DNA of 64,000 bases from Pelosinus baikalensis (GCF_020819555.1 NZ_JAJHJB010000001.1:186001-250000), one strand, 5' to 3'; positions 43,486 through 52,710 are shown, numbered from the stretch's first letter. Numbers and translations are program-made. Notes: generated by a model from the sequence alone, not told the origin.

Positions 43486-43530
43486 AATAATCATCCTTTC
43501 AGTTTGAATTTTTATAGTATTTGATCTATT

Positions 43531-44532
43531 TTAAAGATCGGCAAATTTTACTTTTGCCATCTTTGCACCAAGTAATAATGACTCAGTCATACTTTTTCCA
43601 TCTGCAATCCCTTTGCCTGCAATATCAAATGCGGTACCATGGTCAACAGAGGTTCTGATGAATGGTAACCCGACAGTAACATTCACTCCTGTTTCAAAAC
43701 CTAACACTTTAATAGGAATATGCCCTTGATCGTGGTACATAACTACAACAATATCAAATTTTTCCCTAATTGCCGCCTGATAAAATACAGTATCTGGCGG
43801 TACCGGTCCGGTAACATCCATTCCCATTGCCTTTGCCTCATCAACAGCTGGTGTAATTTCCAGTTCATCTTCTGTACCAAACAAACCATGTTCGCCAGAA
43901 TGAGGATTCAGTCCGGCTACGGCAATCCGCGGCTTTTCAATGCCCATCATTTTCAATGTATCATTTGCTAATCGAATGACACGCAGCACACGATCTTTTT
44001 TAACAAGATCACAAGCTTTTCTAAGCGGTACATGAGTTGTCACATGAATGACTTTAAGAGCCCCACCGACTAGCATCATGGAATAATCTTTTTGCCCGGA
44101 TAAAGCCCCCAGTATTTCTGTATGCCCCGGATAATGACAGCCGCCAAGATTTAATGCCTCTTTATTTAAAGGAGCAGTGACGATTGCATGGATTTCTGCT
44201 TTCAGTGCATAGCCAACCGCTTTTTCAATATATTCATAGGCTGCTTTACCAGCTCTTCCATCAACTTGTGCAAAAGGCAAATCCAAGGGTAAATTATCTA
44301 AGTCAACAACATCAATCGTTCCATAAGTTTTGCCAGCTAGACTTGGTTCTTGAACCGTCCGGCATTTTAAGTCCCCCCCGACAATCCCGATGGCACGTTC
44401 CATTATTTTTTTATCGCCAAAAACCACGGGTCTTGCAATCTCATATATTTCTTTTGCAGCCAAAGCTTTGACAATAATCTCCGGACCAATTCCTGCTGCA
44501 TCACCCATGGTAATTCCTAATATCGGTTTCAT
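43531..44532 (-). CDS. pdxA2: PdxA2-type 4-phospho-threonate/erythronate dehydrogenase
   Basis: A 333-residue PdxA family member. It starts LGITMGDAAGIGPEIIVKAL and contains TAPLNKEALNLGGCHYPGHTEIL, HVTTHVPLRKA, GLNPHSGEHGLFG, DTVFYQ and VVMYHDQGHIPIKVLGF, supplying the His/His/Asp divalent-metal site. Next to a DUF1537 kinase, PdxA2 proteins are known to oxidise 4-phospho-D-threonate or -erythronate to a 3-keto acid that decarboxylates to dihydroxyacetone phosphate. B6 synthesis (true PdxA) is unlikely here. AGGAGG precedes the ATG. Confidence 0.87.
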   Translation of the reverse strand: MKPILGITMGDAAGIGPEIIVKALAAKEIYEIARPVVFGDKKIMERAIGIVGGDLKCRTVQEPSLAGKTYGTIDVVDLDNLPLDLPFAQVDGRAGKAAYEYIEKAVGYALKAEIHAIVTAPLNKEALNLGGCHYPGHTEILGALSGQKDYSMMLVGGALKVIHVTTHVPLRKACDLVKKDRVLRVIRLANDTLKMMGIEKPRIAVAGLNPHSGEHGLFGTEDELEITPAVDEAKAMGMDVTGPVPPDTVFYQAAIREKFDIVVVMYHDQGHIPIKVLGFETGVNVTVGLPFIRTSVDHGTAFDIAGKGIADGKSMTESLLLGAKMAKVKFADL

Positions 44533-44596
44533 CTGTTATTCCTCCTATCTTGTATATTTATCTAAGAACTCAGCTCGTTTTCAAATCCATATAGGA

Positions 44597-45901
44597 TTAA
44601 ATACAGTTTAGTTTTTCATCCACTTTTCGCATTGCCTGTATGGATAGAACAAATGCATCTTCCTGACCAAAGGCACCCGCTTTTGTTACCACCTGTAATC
44701 CATTGCAACAACCGCCGACCAATCGCCCCAGAGGAATACCAACAGCAACTTCCTCCAGTATTTCAATAGCCTCAGCCCCTAAGGAACGGCAAACATGGAT
44801 GGCTGTATCACCGCCAGTAAGAACCATCCCAGCCAATTGATAATCTGTTAACTGTATGGCAATATCACCTAAAGCAACCGCCGTTTGCTCACTCACTTCG
44901 GTACTGCTAAGTCCGCAAATTTTTCCCGCTGCTACAGCGGCAAGAACATCACAGTCATCAACCGCGCTGGCAATTACTATGTCTTTACCCTGCTCCAATT
45001 GTTTTTTCGCTTGTATTGTGCATTGCCTTATTTCTAGTTCTTTATCCTGGATAAGGTTGGCTACATTCATTTTTACTAGTTCAATATTCGGTAAATTCAG
45101 CGCTGTACTAATCTGTGCTTGGGTGACCTTACTCACACTGCCGGCAATCACCAGCACAGGTCCTTTTGCTGCAATCCCTATGTTTTTTTGCTCAGCGGAC
45201 CATTGATAAAAATCTGGTAATTGTTCTGCCAAGCCTGCCGAACCTACCCACAAAACCTTATGAAAGCCTTGTGTTGCTTTGACAATACGTTCTAAATGTT
45301 CATCCAATACTGCATCAAAAACGATCCATTTTTCACCACATTCCAGACATTGCTTAATGGCTTGTTTTACTGCTTCTAATCCTTTCATGACAACATGGAG
45401 TGAAATTAAGCCAATCTTACTATCGGTTTGTTTATGTAATAATTCCACAATCCGCGATTCATCTACTGGACTCTTCGGCGCATGAGCAATTTCAGTTAAT
45501 TCGATTGGAATCTGGTCTAACAAATGATATCCACCTACAGTTACCCGTTTATTACTGGGGAACGCAGGGGCAATCACAACTATCTCTGGTTGAAAGACCG
45601 TTGCCGTCGCTTCTATTTCAGCACCCAGATTTCCCCTCAGGGTGGAATCAACTTTTTTGTAGATGTTTTTTACACCACTATCCTGCAAAACTTCGCAAAC
45701 TGATTTTACCCGGTCATAAGCCGCCGCTGGCACAATATCTCTACTATCAGTATCTATAACAATCACATCAGCAGTTTCTTTCAGTATCTTTTTCTGATCA
45801 AAATCAATTCTCACACAACTGCTTATATTACGTTTAGAAAATTGTACTGCTGTATCATTTGCACCCGTTATGTCATCTGCAATAACCGCTAGTTTTATCA
45901 T
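44597..45901 (-). CDS. DUF1537 four-carbon acid-sugar kinase
   Basis: 434 residues. The N-terminal domain begins LAVIADDITGANDTAVQF and contains DTDSRD, KKVDSTLRGNLGAEIEA and APAFPSNKRVTVGGYHLLD. The C-terminal nucleotide-binding domain has VIAGSVSKVTQAQ and MVLTGGDTAIHVCRSLGA. The family (DtnK/OtnK/LtnK) phosphorylates D-threonate, L-threonate or erythronate at C4. ATG 45901 with GAAGGTGAT is the start. It lies about 40 bp downstream of a sigma54 promoter; the frame back to 46084 includes that promoter and is not coding. First gene of the operon. Confidence 0.9.
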   Translation of the reverse strand: MIKLAVIADDITGANDTAVQFSKRNISSCVRIDFDQKKILKETADVIVIDTDSRDIVPAAAYDRVKSVCEVLQDSGVKNIYKKVDSTLRGNLGAEIEATATVFQPEIVVIAPAFPSNKRVTVGGYHLLDQIPIELTEIAHAPKSPVDESRIVELLHKQTDSKIGLISLHVVMKGLEAVKQAIKQCLECGEKWIVFDAVLDEHLERIVKATQGFHKVLWVGSAGLAEQLPDFYQWSAEQKNIGIAAKGPVLVIAGSVSKVTQAQISTALNLPNIELVKMNVANLIQDKELEIRQCTIQAKKQLEQGKDIVIASAVDDCDVLAAVAAGKICGLSSTEVSEQTAVALGDIAIQLTDYQLAGMVLTGGDTAIHVCRSLGAEAIEILEEVAVGIPLGRLVGGCCNGLQVVTKAGAFGQEDAFVLSIQAMRKVDEKLNCI

Positions 45902-45941
45902 CTCTATCACCTTCTCTCTATTGCACCTCGCTGCTATGTAT

Positions 45942-45957
45942 TGCAAACTTCGTGCCA
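45942..45957 (-). promoter_or_regulatory. Sigma54 (-24/-12) promoter of the acid-sugar operon
   Basis: On the minus strand TGGCAC-GAAGT-TTGCA is a perfect match to the consensus, 41 bp before the DUF1537 start and downstream of the activator gene. Confidence 0.88.
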
Positions 45958-46006
45958 ACATGATTTTCCTTGATAATACTGGATTTATTTCTGCAACATA
46001 AAAAAT

Positions 46007-46026
46007 ACGTTGCATTTCTGCAACGT
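46007..46026. promoter_or_regulatory. Activator-binding palindrome upstream of the sigma54 promoter
   Basis: ACGTTGCA-TTTC-TGCAACGT has perfect 8-bp arms, and a further half-site CTGCAACAT lies at 45991. It sits 50-70 bp upstream of the -24 element, as expected for a sigma54 enhancer site of the PrpR-like activator. Confidence 0.7.
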
Positions 46027-46047
46027 TTTTAGTGCAATATGCACGCA

Positions 46048-47952
46048 TTATTTTTTTGCTGCTTTGGCATTTAATTTTCGCCATAAGGTAGTTCGATGAA
46101 TCCCAAGCCTGGCTGCTGCCCGATTATAATTATATTCCTCTTCCCTCAGCACACGCAGTAAGATCTCATGTTCCACCATAGCCAAACTATCTTTCATCTC
46201 ACCTTTTTCGCGGCTTCCTTCTCCTACTGATTCGCCTTCTTCATCATAGGCTTCAATCATATCCTGCTTGCTAATAATTGGTCCGCTGCTTAAGAGCATA
46301 GCTCGCTCTATTGTATTTGCCAGTTGTCTAATATTTCCTGGCCAGTTGCGCTGCTTTAAATACTCCCTGGCTTCCAAATGAATCCCCGTAATCTTCCCAT
46401 TGATATGTTTCATTTTTTTGATCATTTCTTTTGCAAGCAGCGGGATATCTTCTATTCTTTCACGCAACGTCGGCATATGAATACGCAGTATATTAAGCCG
46501 GTAATAAAGATCTTGCCGAAAATTCTTTTCTTCGATTAGTTTTGCTAAATTTTGATTGGTTGCAGCAACAATACGTACATCTACCGGAATAACGGTATCG
46601 CCCCCTAAATGCATCACTGCTTTTTCCTGTAATACACGCAGTAATCTTGATTGGAGGGATAAAGGCATTTCACCAATTTCATCTAAGAAAAGGGTTCCGC
46701 CATGGGCCAGTTCAAATAATCCTTGCCTGCCACCTTTTTTAGCTCCGGTAAAGGCCCCTTCCGCGTAACCAAACAATTCACTTTCCAATAAATTTTCAGG
46801 CAATGCTGCACAATTTACAGCCACAAAAGGCCCCTCAGCTCGGGTACTCACATTGTGGATACTTTGCACCAGCATTTCCTTGCCGGTACCAGACTCTCCG
46901 GTAATTAAAATGGTTGATTGCGTCAATGCATATTTCGCGGCCTTACGTTTTAATGCATTACAAGCTGATGATAATCCAACAATATCAGCCATTTTTATTC
47001 GAGCCACCAAACCTTTGGCATGTAGTTTTTTACGAACATTCTGTTCTAACTGCTGCAATTGTGATACATTTTGGAAGTTATAAATGCTGCCAATGATTTC
47101 ACCTTTCACCTTGATTTGATTATATTTAATCGTCAATGTCTTATCACCAATGCGTTGTACATCAGCCATTTTCTCGCTGGAATCATCATTTCCTGCCAGC
47201 GAGAATTGGGGAATGACGGTTTGCAGCTGATTGCCGATAGCTTCCAAATGGGATACTTGGAAAATTTTTTCCGCCATAGGATTAAAAATAGTAATTCGAT
47301 CATTGGTATCCGTTGCAATAATACCTTCTGCTGACGTATCAATCACAGTGCCTAATAACTCTGATTTCTCTTGTTCTTCCCGCCGGATATGTGCAATTAA
47401 TGCTGCTTCGTTGATGGCTTTATAAATTGCTTCTTTGCCAGACTGAATCAATGCCCCCTGCACACCAATACGTGCCGCTAATTTCGTTGATATTGCATCA
47501 CCAACAATGAGCTCTACGCCGTTTTCTACTGCAGCAGCAATTTTTTCTGGAGCCTCATTTTCATTTTTCAAAGCAATTTCCACAAAAGTAATGCCCAGCA
47601 GCGTTGCTAAATCCTCACAGCCATAAATCACATTTTCAAACCCTGCGATACCGATTTTCTCAGGATACTCAGTGCTTTGCCTTAATGCACGCAGCACATC
47701 CATTACAGTGACTTGGATATGCACAGTAGGTATATTTACATTTTTTTTTATCAAGTTAGCCGTACCACCACGGCTAACAACTACTTCAACACCATCTTCC
47801 ACCGCCTGCTTAACAATAGCAATGCATTCTTGCAGATCTCCCTTGACTACCTTAATGAGATGTGACGAATCAGCAAACCGTTCCGCTACCACTTCCTCTG
47901 CCAACTTTGCTAAATCCGCAAATGGCGCTACAAATAAAATCCTTGCCTCCAC
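46048..47952 (-). CDS. PrpR_N-type sigma54 activator of the acid-sugar operon
   Basis: 634 residues. The N-terminal PrpR_N sensor (RILFVAPFADLAKLAEEV.., VVVSRGGTANLIKK) is followed by a PAS domain (EGIIATDTNDRITIFNPMAEKIF). The AAA+ domain has GESGTGKE, GYAEGAFTGA and GTLFLDEIGE, and the Fis-type HTH is YNRAAARLGIHRTTLWRKL. PrpR_N domains bind small organic acids such as 2-methylcitrate in PrpR; here an acid sugar or its phosphate is likely. It starts at GTG (47950-47952) after GTGAGGTAG. Adjacent promoter and palindrome make the DUF1537-to-MFS operon its target. Confidence 0.9.
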   Translation of the reverse strand: MEARILFVAPFADLAKLAEEVVAERFADSSHLIKVVKGDLQECIAIVKQAVEDGVEVVVSRGGTANLIKKNVNIPTVHIQVTVMDVLRALRQSTEYPEKIGIAGFENVIYGCEDLATLLGITFVEIALKNENEAPEKIAAAVENGVELIVGDAISTKLAARIGVQGALIQSGKEAIYKAINEAALIAHIRREEQEKSELLGTVIDTSAEGIIATDTNDRITIFNPMAEKIFQVSHLEAIGNQLQTVIPQFSLAGNDDSSEKMADVQRIGDKTLTIKYNQIKVKGEIIGSIYNFQNVSQLQQLEQNVRKKLHAKGLVARIKMADIVGLSSACNALKRKAAKYALTQSTILITGESGTGKEMLVQSIHNVSTRAEGPFVAVNCAALPENLLESELFGYAEGAFTGAKKGGRQGLFELAHGGTLFLDEIGEMPLSLQSRLLRVLQEKAVMHLGGDTVIPVDVRIVAATNQNLAKLIEEKNFRQDLYYRLNILRIHMPTLRERIEDIPLLAKEMIKKMKHINGKITGIHLEAREYLKQRNWPGNIRQLANTIERAMLLSSGPIISKQDMIEAYDEEGESVGEGSREKGEMKDSLAMVEHEILLRVLREEEYNYNRAAARLGIHRTTLWRKLNAKAAKK

Positions 47953-48333
47953 AATTGACTACCTCACTTTTAAATCCAGTAATTAACCATCAATCAAAAA
48001 GTTTTCAACAAACAGCTCGTAGAAATTTCTATTACTCTTATACTAACCTGAAACTTGCTATCAAGTCAAAATAAGTAATACTTGTAATAGGAAGAATAGC
48101 AATCTATAATTTATTTATGTTTTTACCGCAACAAATAGAAACAATCCCAACAGATCAACCACCCATTTCGAAGGTATATCTACGCACCATTAAGAAGGAG
48201 CTGCTACTATGATTTATCTCATCATAATAACAGATATACAAATTTAGAAGGGAACCACTCATTGGCGAGTGATTCCCTTCTAATCTATCCTCTTATATTA
48301 TCCATTGCAATAGATGACTTGTACCAAACTCTT
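47953..48333. other. Intergenic region with two overlapping micro-ORFs
   Basis: Plus-strand ATG at 48117 opens a 31-codon frame (MFLPQQIETIPTDQPP..) that ends in an ATGA overlap with a 12-codon frame (MIYLIIITDIQI, 48209-48247) preceded by AAGAAGGAG. A hairpin follows at once. It may be a leader or a chance arrangement; otherwise nothing is seen. Confidence 0.3.
48245..48282. terminator. Hairpin downstream of the M20 gene
   Basis: TAGAAGGGAACCACTC pairs with GAGTGATTCCCTTCTA (one mismatch) around a 6-nt loop. U-runs are weak on both strands. Confidence 0.65.
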
Positions 48334-49650
48334 TTAATCCGCTTGATTAAAAGAATTTAAAAATTCCACGTATTTTTCTTTGGTCAACAATGGTTTATAA
48401 TCATGCAATATGTTCTCTGCTGCTTGACCATCGCCATACAATAGGTCAATAATCGTCATCGCCAGTGCCTGGGCGGACTTAATATAAGCCGCATGAACAT
48501 CAGCCACAACATATTCCTTACTATGCAGAGCACCTGATACACAAGCAAGCCAAGGATGTATCGTCGGCATAATATGAGAAAGATCACCGGTATCGGTGCT
48601 GCCAGCTTCATGCGTCCCGTCAATCACCTGGGTTTGTCCGTATAACACTTCCGCATTGCCTCTAAATACTTGATTCAGATCCTGGTTATTGTACATTGGC
48701 AAATAACCGGGTAAACTTTGAATAGACACTTCAGCGCCTACTGCATCCCCACCAGCGCGCAGGGCACGGTCAATCTTTCCATTGCTTTCTTGCAGTGCCT
48801 CCATAGTGGCAGCACGAACATAACTTTCCATGCGCACATCTTCGGGTATTACGTTGACTAAATCACCACCTTGGGTAATGATCGGATGAAACCGTACATA
48901 ATCTTGTTCACGGAAAGTCTCCCGTTGGGCATTGACTCCCATTATGCCTAACATGGCTGCATTCAGAGCATTAATTCCTTCTGAAGGCGCCATTGCGGCA
49001 TGAGCAGCTTTACCTCGATACTTAACCAATTTGCCGATAAATCCATTACTGGTACTGCCAAGACGGATGAAACTATCAGCCTGGGTATTGGTGAGTAAAT
49101 GAATTTGCAGGGCCATATCAATATCATCAAAAGCCCCCAGGTGAATCAATTCCTGCTTACCGCCAAGATACGTGATTTTACCTTCTTCACGAAGCTTATT
49201 GCGATAGGAAATCTCAACATATTCTTCTGCCGGAACAGCGAAAAGCACTACATCTCCAGCTAAGTATTCCATGGCACCTGTTTCCAGTAAGGCTCTGCCT
49301 ACAGCCATCAATATTGCAATCTGAACGTTATGACCACAACAATGAGCAGCACCACTTAAAGGATCTGCGCCAGGATGGGCAGCGCAAGTAACAGCATCAA
49401 GCTCACCTAGTATGGCAACGGTACGGTTAGATTTTTTACCTTTGAGACGTCCCTTGACACCGGTAAGTGCCACCCCTTTTTCATAAGATACGCCTAATTC
49501 ACGAAATATTTCTTCTACCTTGGAAGCAGTCTTCGTTTCTTTAAAACCCAGCTCTGGTTCTTTATAGATAGACTCTCCCAACGCAAGGATTTGTTCTTTA
49601 CTTGCTTCTATTGCCTGACAAATCTTTTGTTTTAATTCTTCCTTTTTCAT
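48334..49650 (-). CDS. M20 family amidohydrolase (AbgB/aminoacylase-like)
   Basis: 438 residues. Metal site and M20 motifs: LGELDAVTC (Asp), AHCCGHNVQIAIL (His), VPAEEYVE (Glu pair), GKAAHAAMAPSEGINALNAA in the dimerisation lid, and HEAGSTDTGDLSH near the end (His ligand). The sequence is closest to the aminobenzoyl-glutamate hydrolase/IAA-amino-acid hydrolase group; it should cleave an N-acyl amino acid or related amide in the cytoplasm. GGAGG precedes the ATG. It is the third gene of an operon with two membrane proteins that probably import its substrate. Confidence 0.85.
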   Translation of the reverse strand: MKKEELKQKICQAIEASKEQILALGESIYKEPELGFKETKTASKVEEIFRELGVSYEKGVALTGVKGRLKGKKSNRTVAILGELDAVTCAAHPGADPLSGAAHCCGHNVQIAILMAVGRALLETGAMEYLAGDVVLFAVPAEEYVEISYRNKLREEGKITYLGGKQELIHLGAFDDIDMALQIHLLTNTQADSFIRLGSTSNGFIGKLVKYRGKAAHAAMAPSEGINALNAAMLGIMGVNAQRETFREQDYVRFHPIITQGGDLVNVIPEDVRMESYVRAATMEALQESNGKIDRALRAGGDAVGAEVSIQSLPGYLPMYNNQDLNQVFRGNAEVLYGQTQVIDGTHEAGSTDTGDLSHIMPTIHPWLACVSGALHSKEYVVADVHAAYIKSAQALAMTIIDLLYGDGQAAENILHDYKPLLTKEKYVEFLNSFNQAD

Positions 49651-49679
49651 AGCCTACCTCCAGCACCAATTTTTTTATA

Positions 49680-50132
49680 TTAAATCGCGCCTTCCCATTT
49701 TAGGACAAATTGGGCAATAATCGCAGCAAATAAAAAAGTCCCCGTCATCACAGCCAATGTTACCGGTACGATTTTCCAAGATAACTTTTTAAATAACTCA
49801 ATATCTTTCCCCAATGATAATCCGGCATAGGCCAAGATAGGAGTAGTAACAGCTAAAAATTGTACCTTTTTTGTTATTTGGATAATCCATGCGCTGCCAG
49901 GAAAACTGGGGAGAGAAATAATAATGGCAACAATGGAGATCCAAAAAACCATAGGCAATTTATTCAGTCCAGGCACTTGGCTGACAGCCATTCCAATAAG
50001 ACCAATCACAATTATGACAAGAACACCTAATAGGGAACTATACCAATCTACTTGATAGCCAATGACATTACCAACTGCCATAAGCAATCCTGATAGTATC
50101 ATGGCAACGGTCATATTCTGCAATTTATTCAT
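49680..50132 (-). CDS. Small membrane protein, putative transporter subunit
   Basis: 150 residues with four or five TM helices (MTVAMILSGLLMAVGNVIGY, LLGVLVIIVIGLIGMAVSQ, KLPMVFWISIVAIIISL, VQFLAVTTPILAYAGLSLG, IVPVTLAVMTGTFLFAAII). No family is recognised with certainty. Its ATG overlaps the stop codon of the preceding membrane protein by one base, so the pair is co-translated and probably forms one complex. It may represent the C-terminal half of a carrier split in two. Confidence 0.6.
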   Translation of the reverse strand: MNKLQNMTVAMILSGLLMAVGNVIGYQVDWYSSLLGVLVIIVIGLIGMAVSQVPGLNKLPMVFWISIVAIIISLPSFPGSAWIIQITKKVQFLAVTTPILAYAGLSLGKDIELFKKLSWKIVPVTLAVMTGTFLFAAIIAQFVLKWEGAI

Positions 50133-50926
50133 TATACCTTCTCCTTTGCAGTCTCTTTATCGCTCTGAAACTTGCTTAAAAAATTATACAGTTTGGTCGC
50201 CAATGGTAAAGAAAAAAAGAGACTTACATAAATGCCCAAGATAGTAGACATTAAGTTCGCTGCCCCTGCATAGGCCCGAATTTGTTGTTCCATCTCCGGA
50301 TAGGCTGCAATAATGGAACCAACTGAAGCCGCCATCATGCTGCCGCTGCCTACACCTGACCCCATAGCCAATGCATAGGGATGAAGAATTCCCAATTTGG
50401 CAACAACCCCTGTTAAAATCGACAGCCATACTGCGCCAACTAGCGTTCCACAGATATACGTGGCCATTACACCCCGTCCTTCTGGCGAATCAAGTCCGTA
50501 CTTCTCTGCAATAATGGCAATATTGGGTTCTCTCGCAACAGAATACGTAGCGCCAATGGATTCTCTCCCCATCCTTAAAAATACAGCAATTGGCAAGCCT
50601 AATATAACCGTGCCGAAGAAATGGCCGATTTCTTGAAGGAGCAGCGCTCCTTTCGAATGAAATAACAAGGATAAATTCGGTCCAATATCCAAGCCAATTT
50701 TAACGATTAAAAGCATCATAGCAATGGGCAAAATCCCAGCAGCCACTTCCATTTGCTTTGTTGATAGAATCTTAAATTTAGGAAAACTGATGATGCCGCC
50801 AAGTACCAATGCATGCAATAGCGGCAGCAAAATAATGAGACCATACTTTATAATTCCAAGGTTCTCTGACATAACAACAATAATAAGTACTAAAAGATGA
50901 ATTTTCCAATTACGTAAAATATCCAC
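50132..50926 (-). CDS. DUF3100-type membrane protein, putative transporter
   Basis: 264 residues with about seven TM helices. Conserved-looking stretches are GLDIGPNLSLLFHSKGALLLQEIGHFFGT, GRESIGATYSVAREPNIAIIAEKYGLDSPEGRGVM and the glycine-rich MGSGVGSGSMMAA, which suggest a substrate pore. It resembles the DUF3100 family of unknown function. First gene of the operon with the small membrane protein and the M20 hydrolase, so transport of an amidated amino acid or similar compound is inferred. It starts at GTG 50926 after GGGAGTG. Confidence 0.65.
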   Translation of the reverse strand: MDILRNWKIHLLVLIIVVMSENLGIIKYGLIILLPLLHALVLGGIISFPKFKILSTKQMEVAAGILPIAMMLLIVKIGLDIGPNLSLLFHSKGALLLQEIGHFFGTVILGLPIAVFLRMGRESIGATYSVAREPNIAIIAEKYGLDSPEGRGVMATYICGTLVGAVWLSILTGVVAKLGILHPYALAMGSGVGSGSMMAASVGSIIAAYPEMEQQIRAYAGAANLMSTILGIYVSLFFSLPLATKLYNFLSKFQSDKETAKEKV

Positions 50927-51101
50927 TACATCACTCCCAAATTATTTTTAGAAATTTGTTTTTATGATATTTTTTCTTTTGCAAATCACCTCTTTTATTT
51001 AAGGAATATATACGGTATTTTTCCTAAAATGATTATATAGCAGCATGATTAGAAACAGCAAGTACCTTTGTATATCTTCAATTGTTCTAAATGGAAAATA
51101 A

Positions 51102-51134
51102 GAGAATACCATGCAAAAAGCATATGGTATTCTC
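51102..51134 (-). terminator. Terminator of the 51141-52466 regulator gene
   Basis: GAGAATACCAT pairs with ATGGTATTCTC with an inner GC/GC pair. It lies directly after the regulator stop; the minus strand continues TTATTTTCC. Confidence 0.7.
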
Positions 51135-51140
51135 GACGAA

Positions 51141-52466
51141 TCAATGTTTTTCATTTTTATACGAGGCTATTTGGTACAGTTTGTTTGGCCGCCCTCTTGC
51201 TGCTGCATACTCTTCGCCAACCTGCTCAACTAATCCAGCTTCACAGAGACTCGTTATAATCCTTCGAACATTCCGCTCGGTAACCGACATCTGAGCAGCC
51301 AGTTGAGAAATTGAAAAGGAGCTCCCCCCCATACGTTGTACAATGTTTTCTATTTTGCAGTACGTCTTAATTCCCACACTCACTCGATTTAGCTTCTTTA
51401 GCAGCTCCGTATCATTGGAATAAAATTCATAGCTTAATGCTTTGTTGTTTTTAACTACCTCAACCATTTTGCCATCATCCTGCACAATAACAATACGTGC
51501 TCCCTTTTGCTCTTTAGTGTTGCGAAGTGCACGATGAGCGTTGATCTCACCAGCAAAAACGGTTTCCCCAAAACCGATACCGGCTGTAACAGGAACATCA
51601 ATATTTATTGCCAATAGTAATTGCTCAATTGTATCTTGCAGCATGGTTATTTCCCGCTGCACCGCCCCGCGGGAGCTAAAAATTTCATATACGCCCGTTC
51701 CTTTATCCAACAGATAGCCATCCAAACTCTTGCAAAGAGGCAATAAAATTGCCTTTAGCCTTAACTCTAAGATTTGCAGATCATAGGGGGTCTTCGCTCT
51801 TGCAATAATTTCTCCATAGCTGCTAATTTCAATAATCACCAAACCCACTTGGGTATTCTTAAAGTAGGATGACTGTACTTTCTCAATAATAATTTTGATA
51901 GATTGATAAATCTCTCTTTCACTTAACGTAAAGTGATAAACAGGAACGTCTTCTTTTTGCAATGCATTCATAACACTGCGCAAAGCAGTTATCACTCCAT
52001 CAATTTTCCCCTCCCGCCACAATTGAAGATGAAACTGAATAATCTCTTCTGGGTCATATTGGCGGTTGTAATACTTAATGTAAACATCGCTCCATGGTAT
52101 TCCCGTAGCACGGAGTAATTGCTCTATATCTACTTCCGCTTCAATGAAATCAACAGAAATACGTTCTAAAACCACTTTGTGCTCAAAGGCCATTTGCAGA
52201 CAGCATAGGTAGAATCCTCCACCCATTGTCTGGCAATAGGCTACCGTATCATCCGCTTCTATATACTCCTGGGCAATGATATAGGGAACGGGACCAGAAA
52301 AAAGCCAGCCTTTCACCTGGCTTCGATGCTCCTGTAAAATCCTTTGGATTTCCATCTCGTCGTCATAAGGAAAGGGTATAAATTCAACTTCATGACTGAC
52401 GTCTGCAGCCACCTCCAGAATCCGCTCCACAGTACGTTCGGGACCGATTACGCCAATTCTATGCAT
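51141..52466 (-). CDS. Regulator: sensor + degenerate GGDEF-like domain + winged helix
   Basis: 441 residues. The first about 190 residues form a Rossmann/PrpR_N-like sensor (RIGVIGPERTVERILEVA..). The middle (about 200-340) looks like a nucleotide-cyclase/GGDEF fold that has lost catalysis: the loop reads DKGTGVYEIFSSRG in place of GGDEF, and VPVTAGIGFGETVFAGEINAHRALRNTK aligns with the usual SIGVA...A..ALYRAK part. The C-terminal winged helix is FSISQLAAQMSVTERNVRRIITSLCEAGLVEQVG..GRPNKLYQI. It lies upstream of and in line with the M20/DUF3100 operon, whose regulator it probably is. ATG follows TAGGAG. Confidence 0.7.
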   Translation of the reverse strand: MHRIGVIGPERTVERILEVAADVSHEVEFIPFPYDDEMEIQRILQEHRSQVKGWLFSGPVPYIIAQEYIEADDTVAYCQTMGGGFYLCCLQMAFEHKVVLERISVDFIEAEVDIEQLLRATGIPWSDVYIKYYNRQYDPEEIIQFHLQLWREGKIDGVITALRSVMNALQKEDVPVYHFTLSEREIYQSIKIIIEKVQSSYFKNTQVGLVIIEISSYGEIIARAKTPYDLQILELRLKAILLPLCKSLDGYLLDKGTGVYEIFSSRGAVQREITMLQDTIEQLLLAINIDVPVTAGIGFGETVFAGEINAHRALRNTKEQKGARIVIVQDDGKMVEVVKNNKALSYEFYSNDTELLKKLNRVSVGIKTYCKIENIVQRMGGSSFSISQLAAQMSVTERNVRRIITSLCEAGLVEQVGEEYAAARGRPNKLYQIASYKNEKH

Positions 52467-52641
52467 ATATGATTACTCCTATCTTTTCTTTTACATATGT
52501 AAAAATTCGTAATAATTGAATGTTCAGAGTCTTTTCGAGTCAGAATGTTGCTCTTCTTACTTTTCAAGTCTTTGTGCTTTATTAAGATAATCATACCATA
52601 GAAAGAGCAGAATTTCCCCTAAGCCTTGCTGCATTGAAAAG

Positions 52642-52690
52642 AAATACCCTATAAAGTAGACATCTCCTTGTCTACTTTATAGGGTATTTT
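52642..52690. terminator. Terminator downstream of copZ-like gene
   Basis: AAATACCCTATAAAGTAGACA and its exact complement form a 21-bp stem with a 6-nt loop and T-runs on both strands. Confidence 0.85.
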
Positions 52691-52710
52691 CCTCTAGGTT
52701 ATGAATAGCA

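Noticed and set aside
45902..46084. Upstream coding extension of the DUF1537 kinase
   Set aside because: The segment contains the sigma54 promoter and enhancer palindrome and overlaps the activator gene's end; ATG 45901 has a proper RBS.
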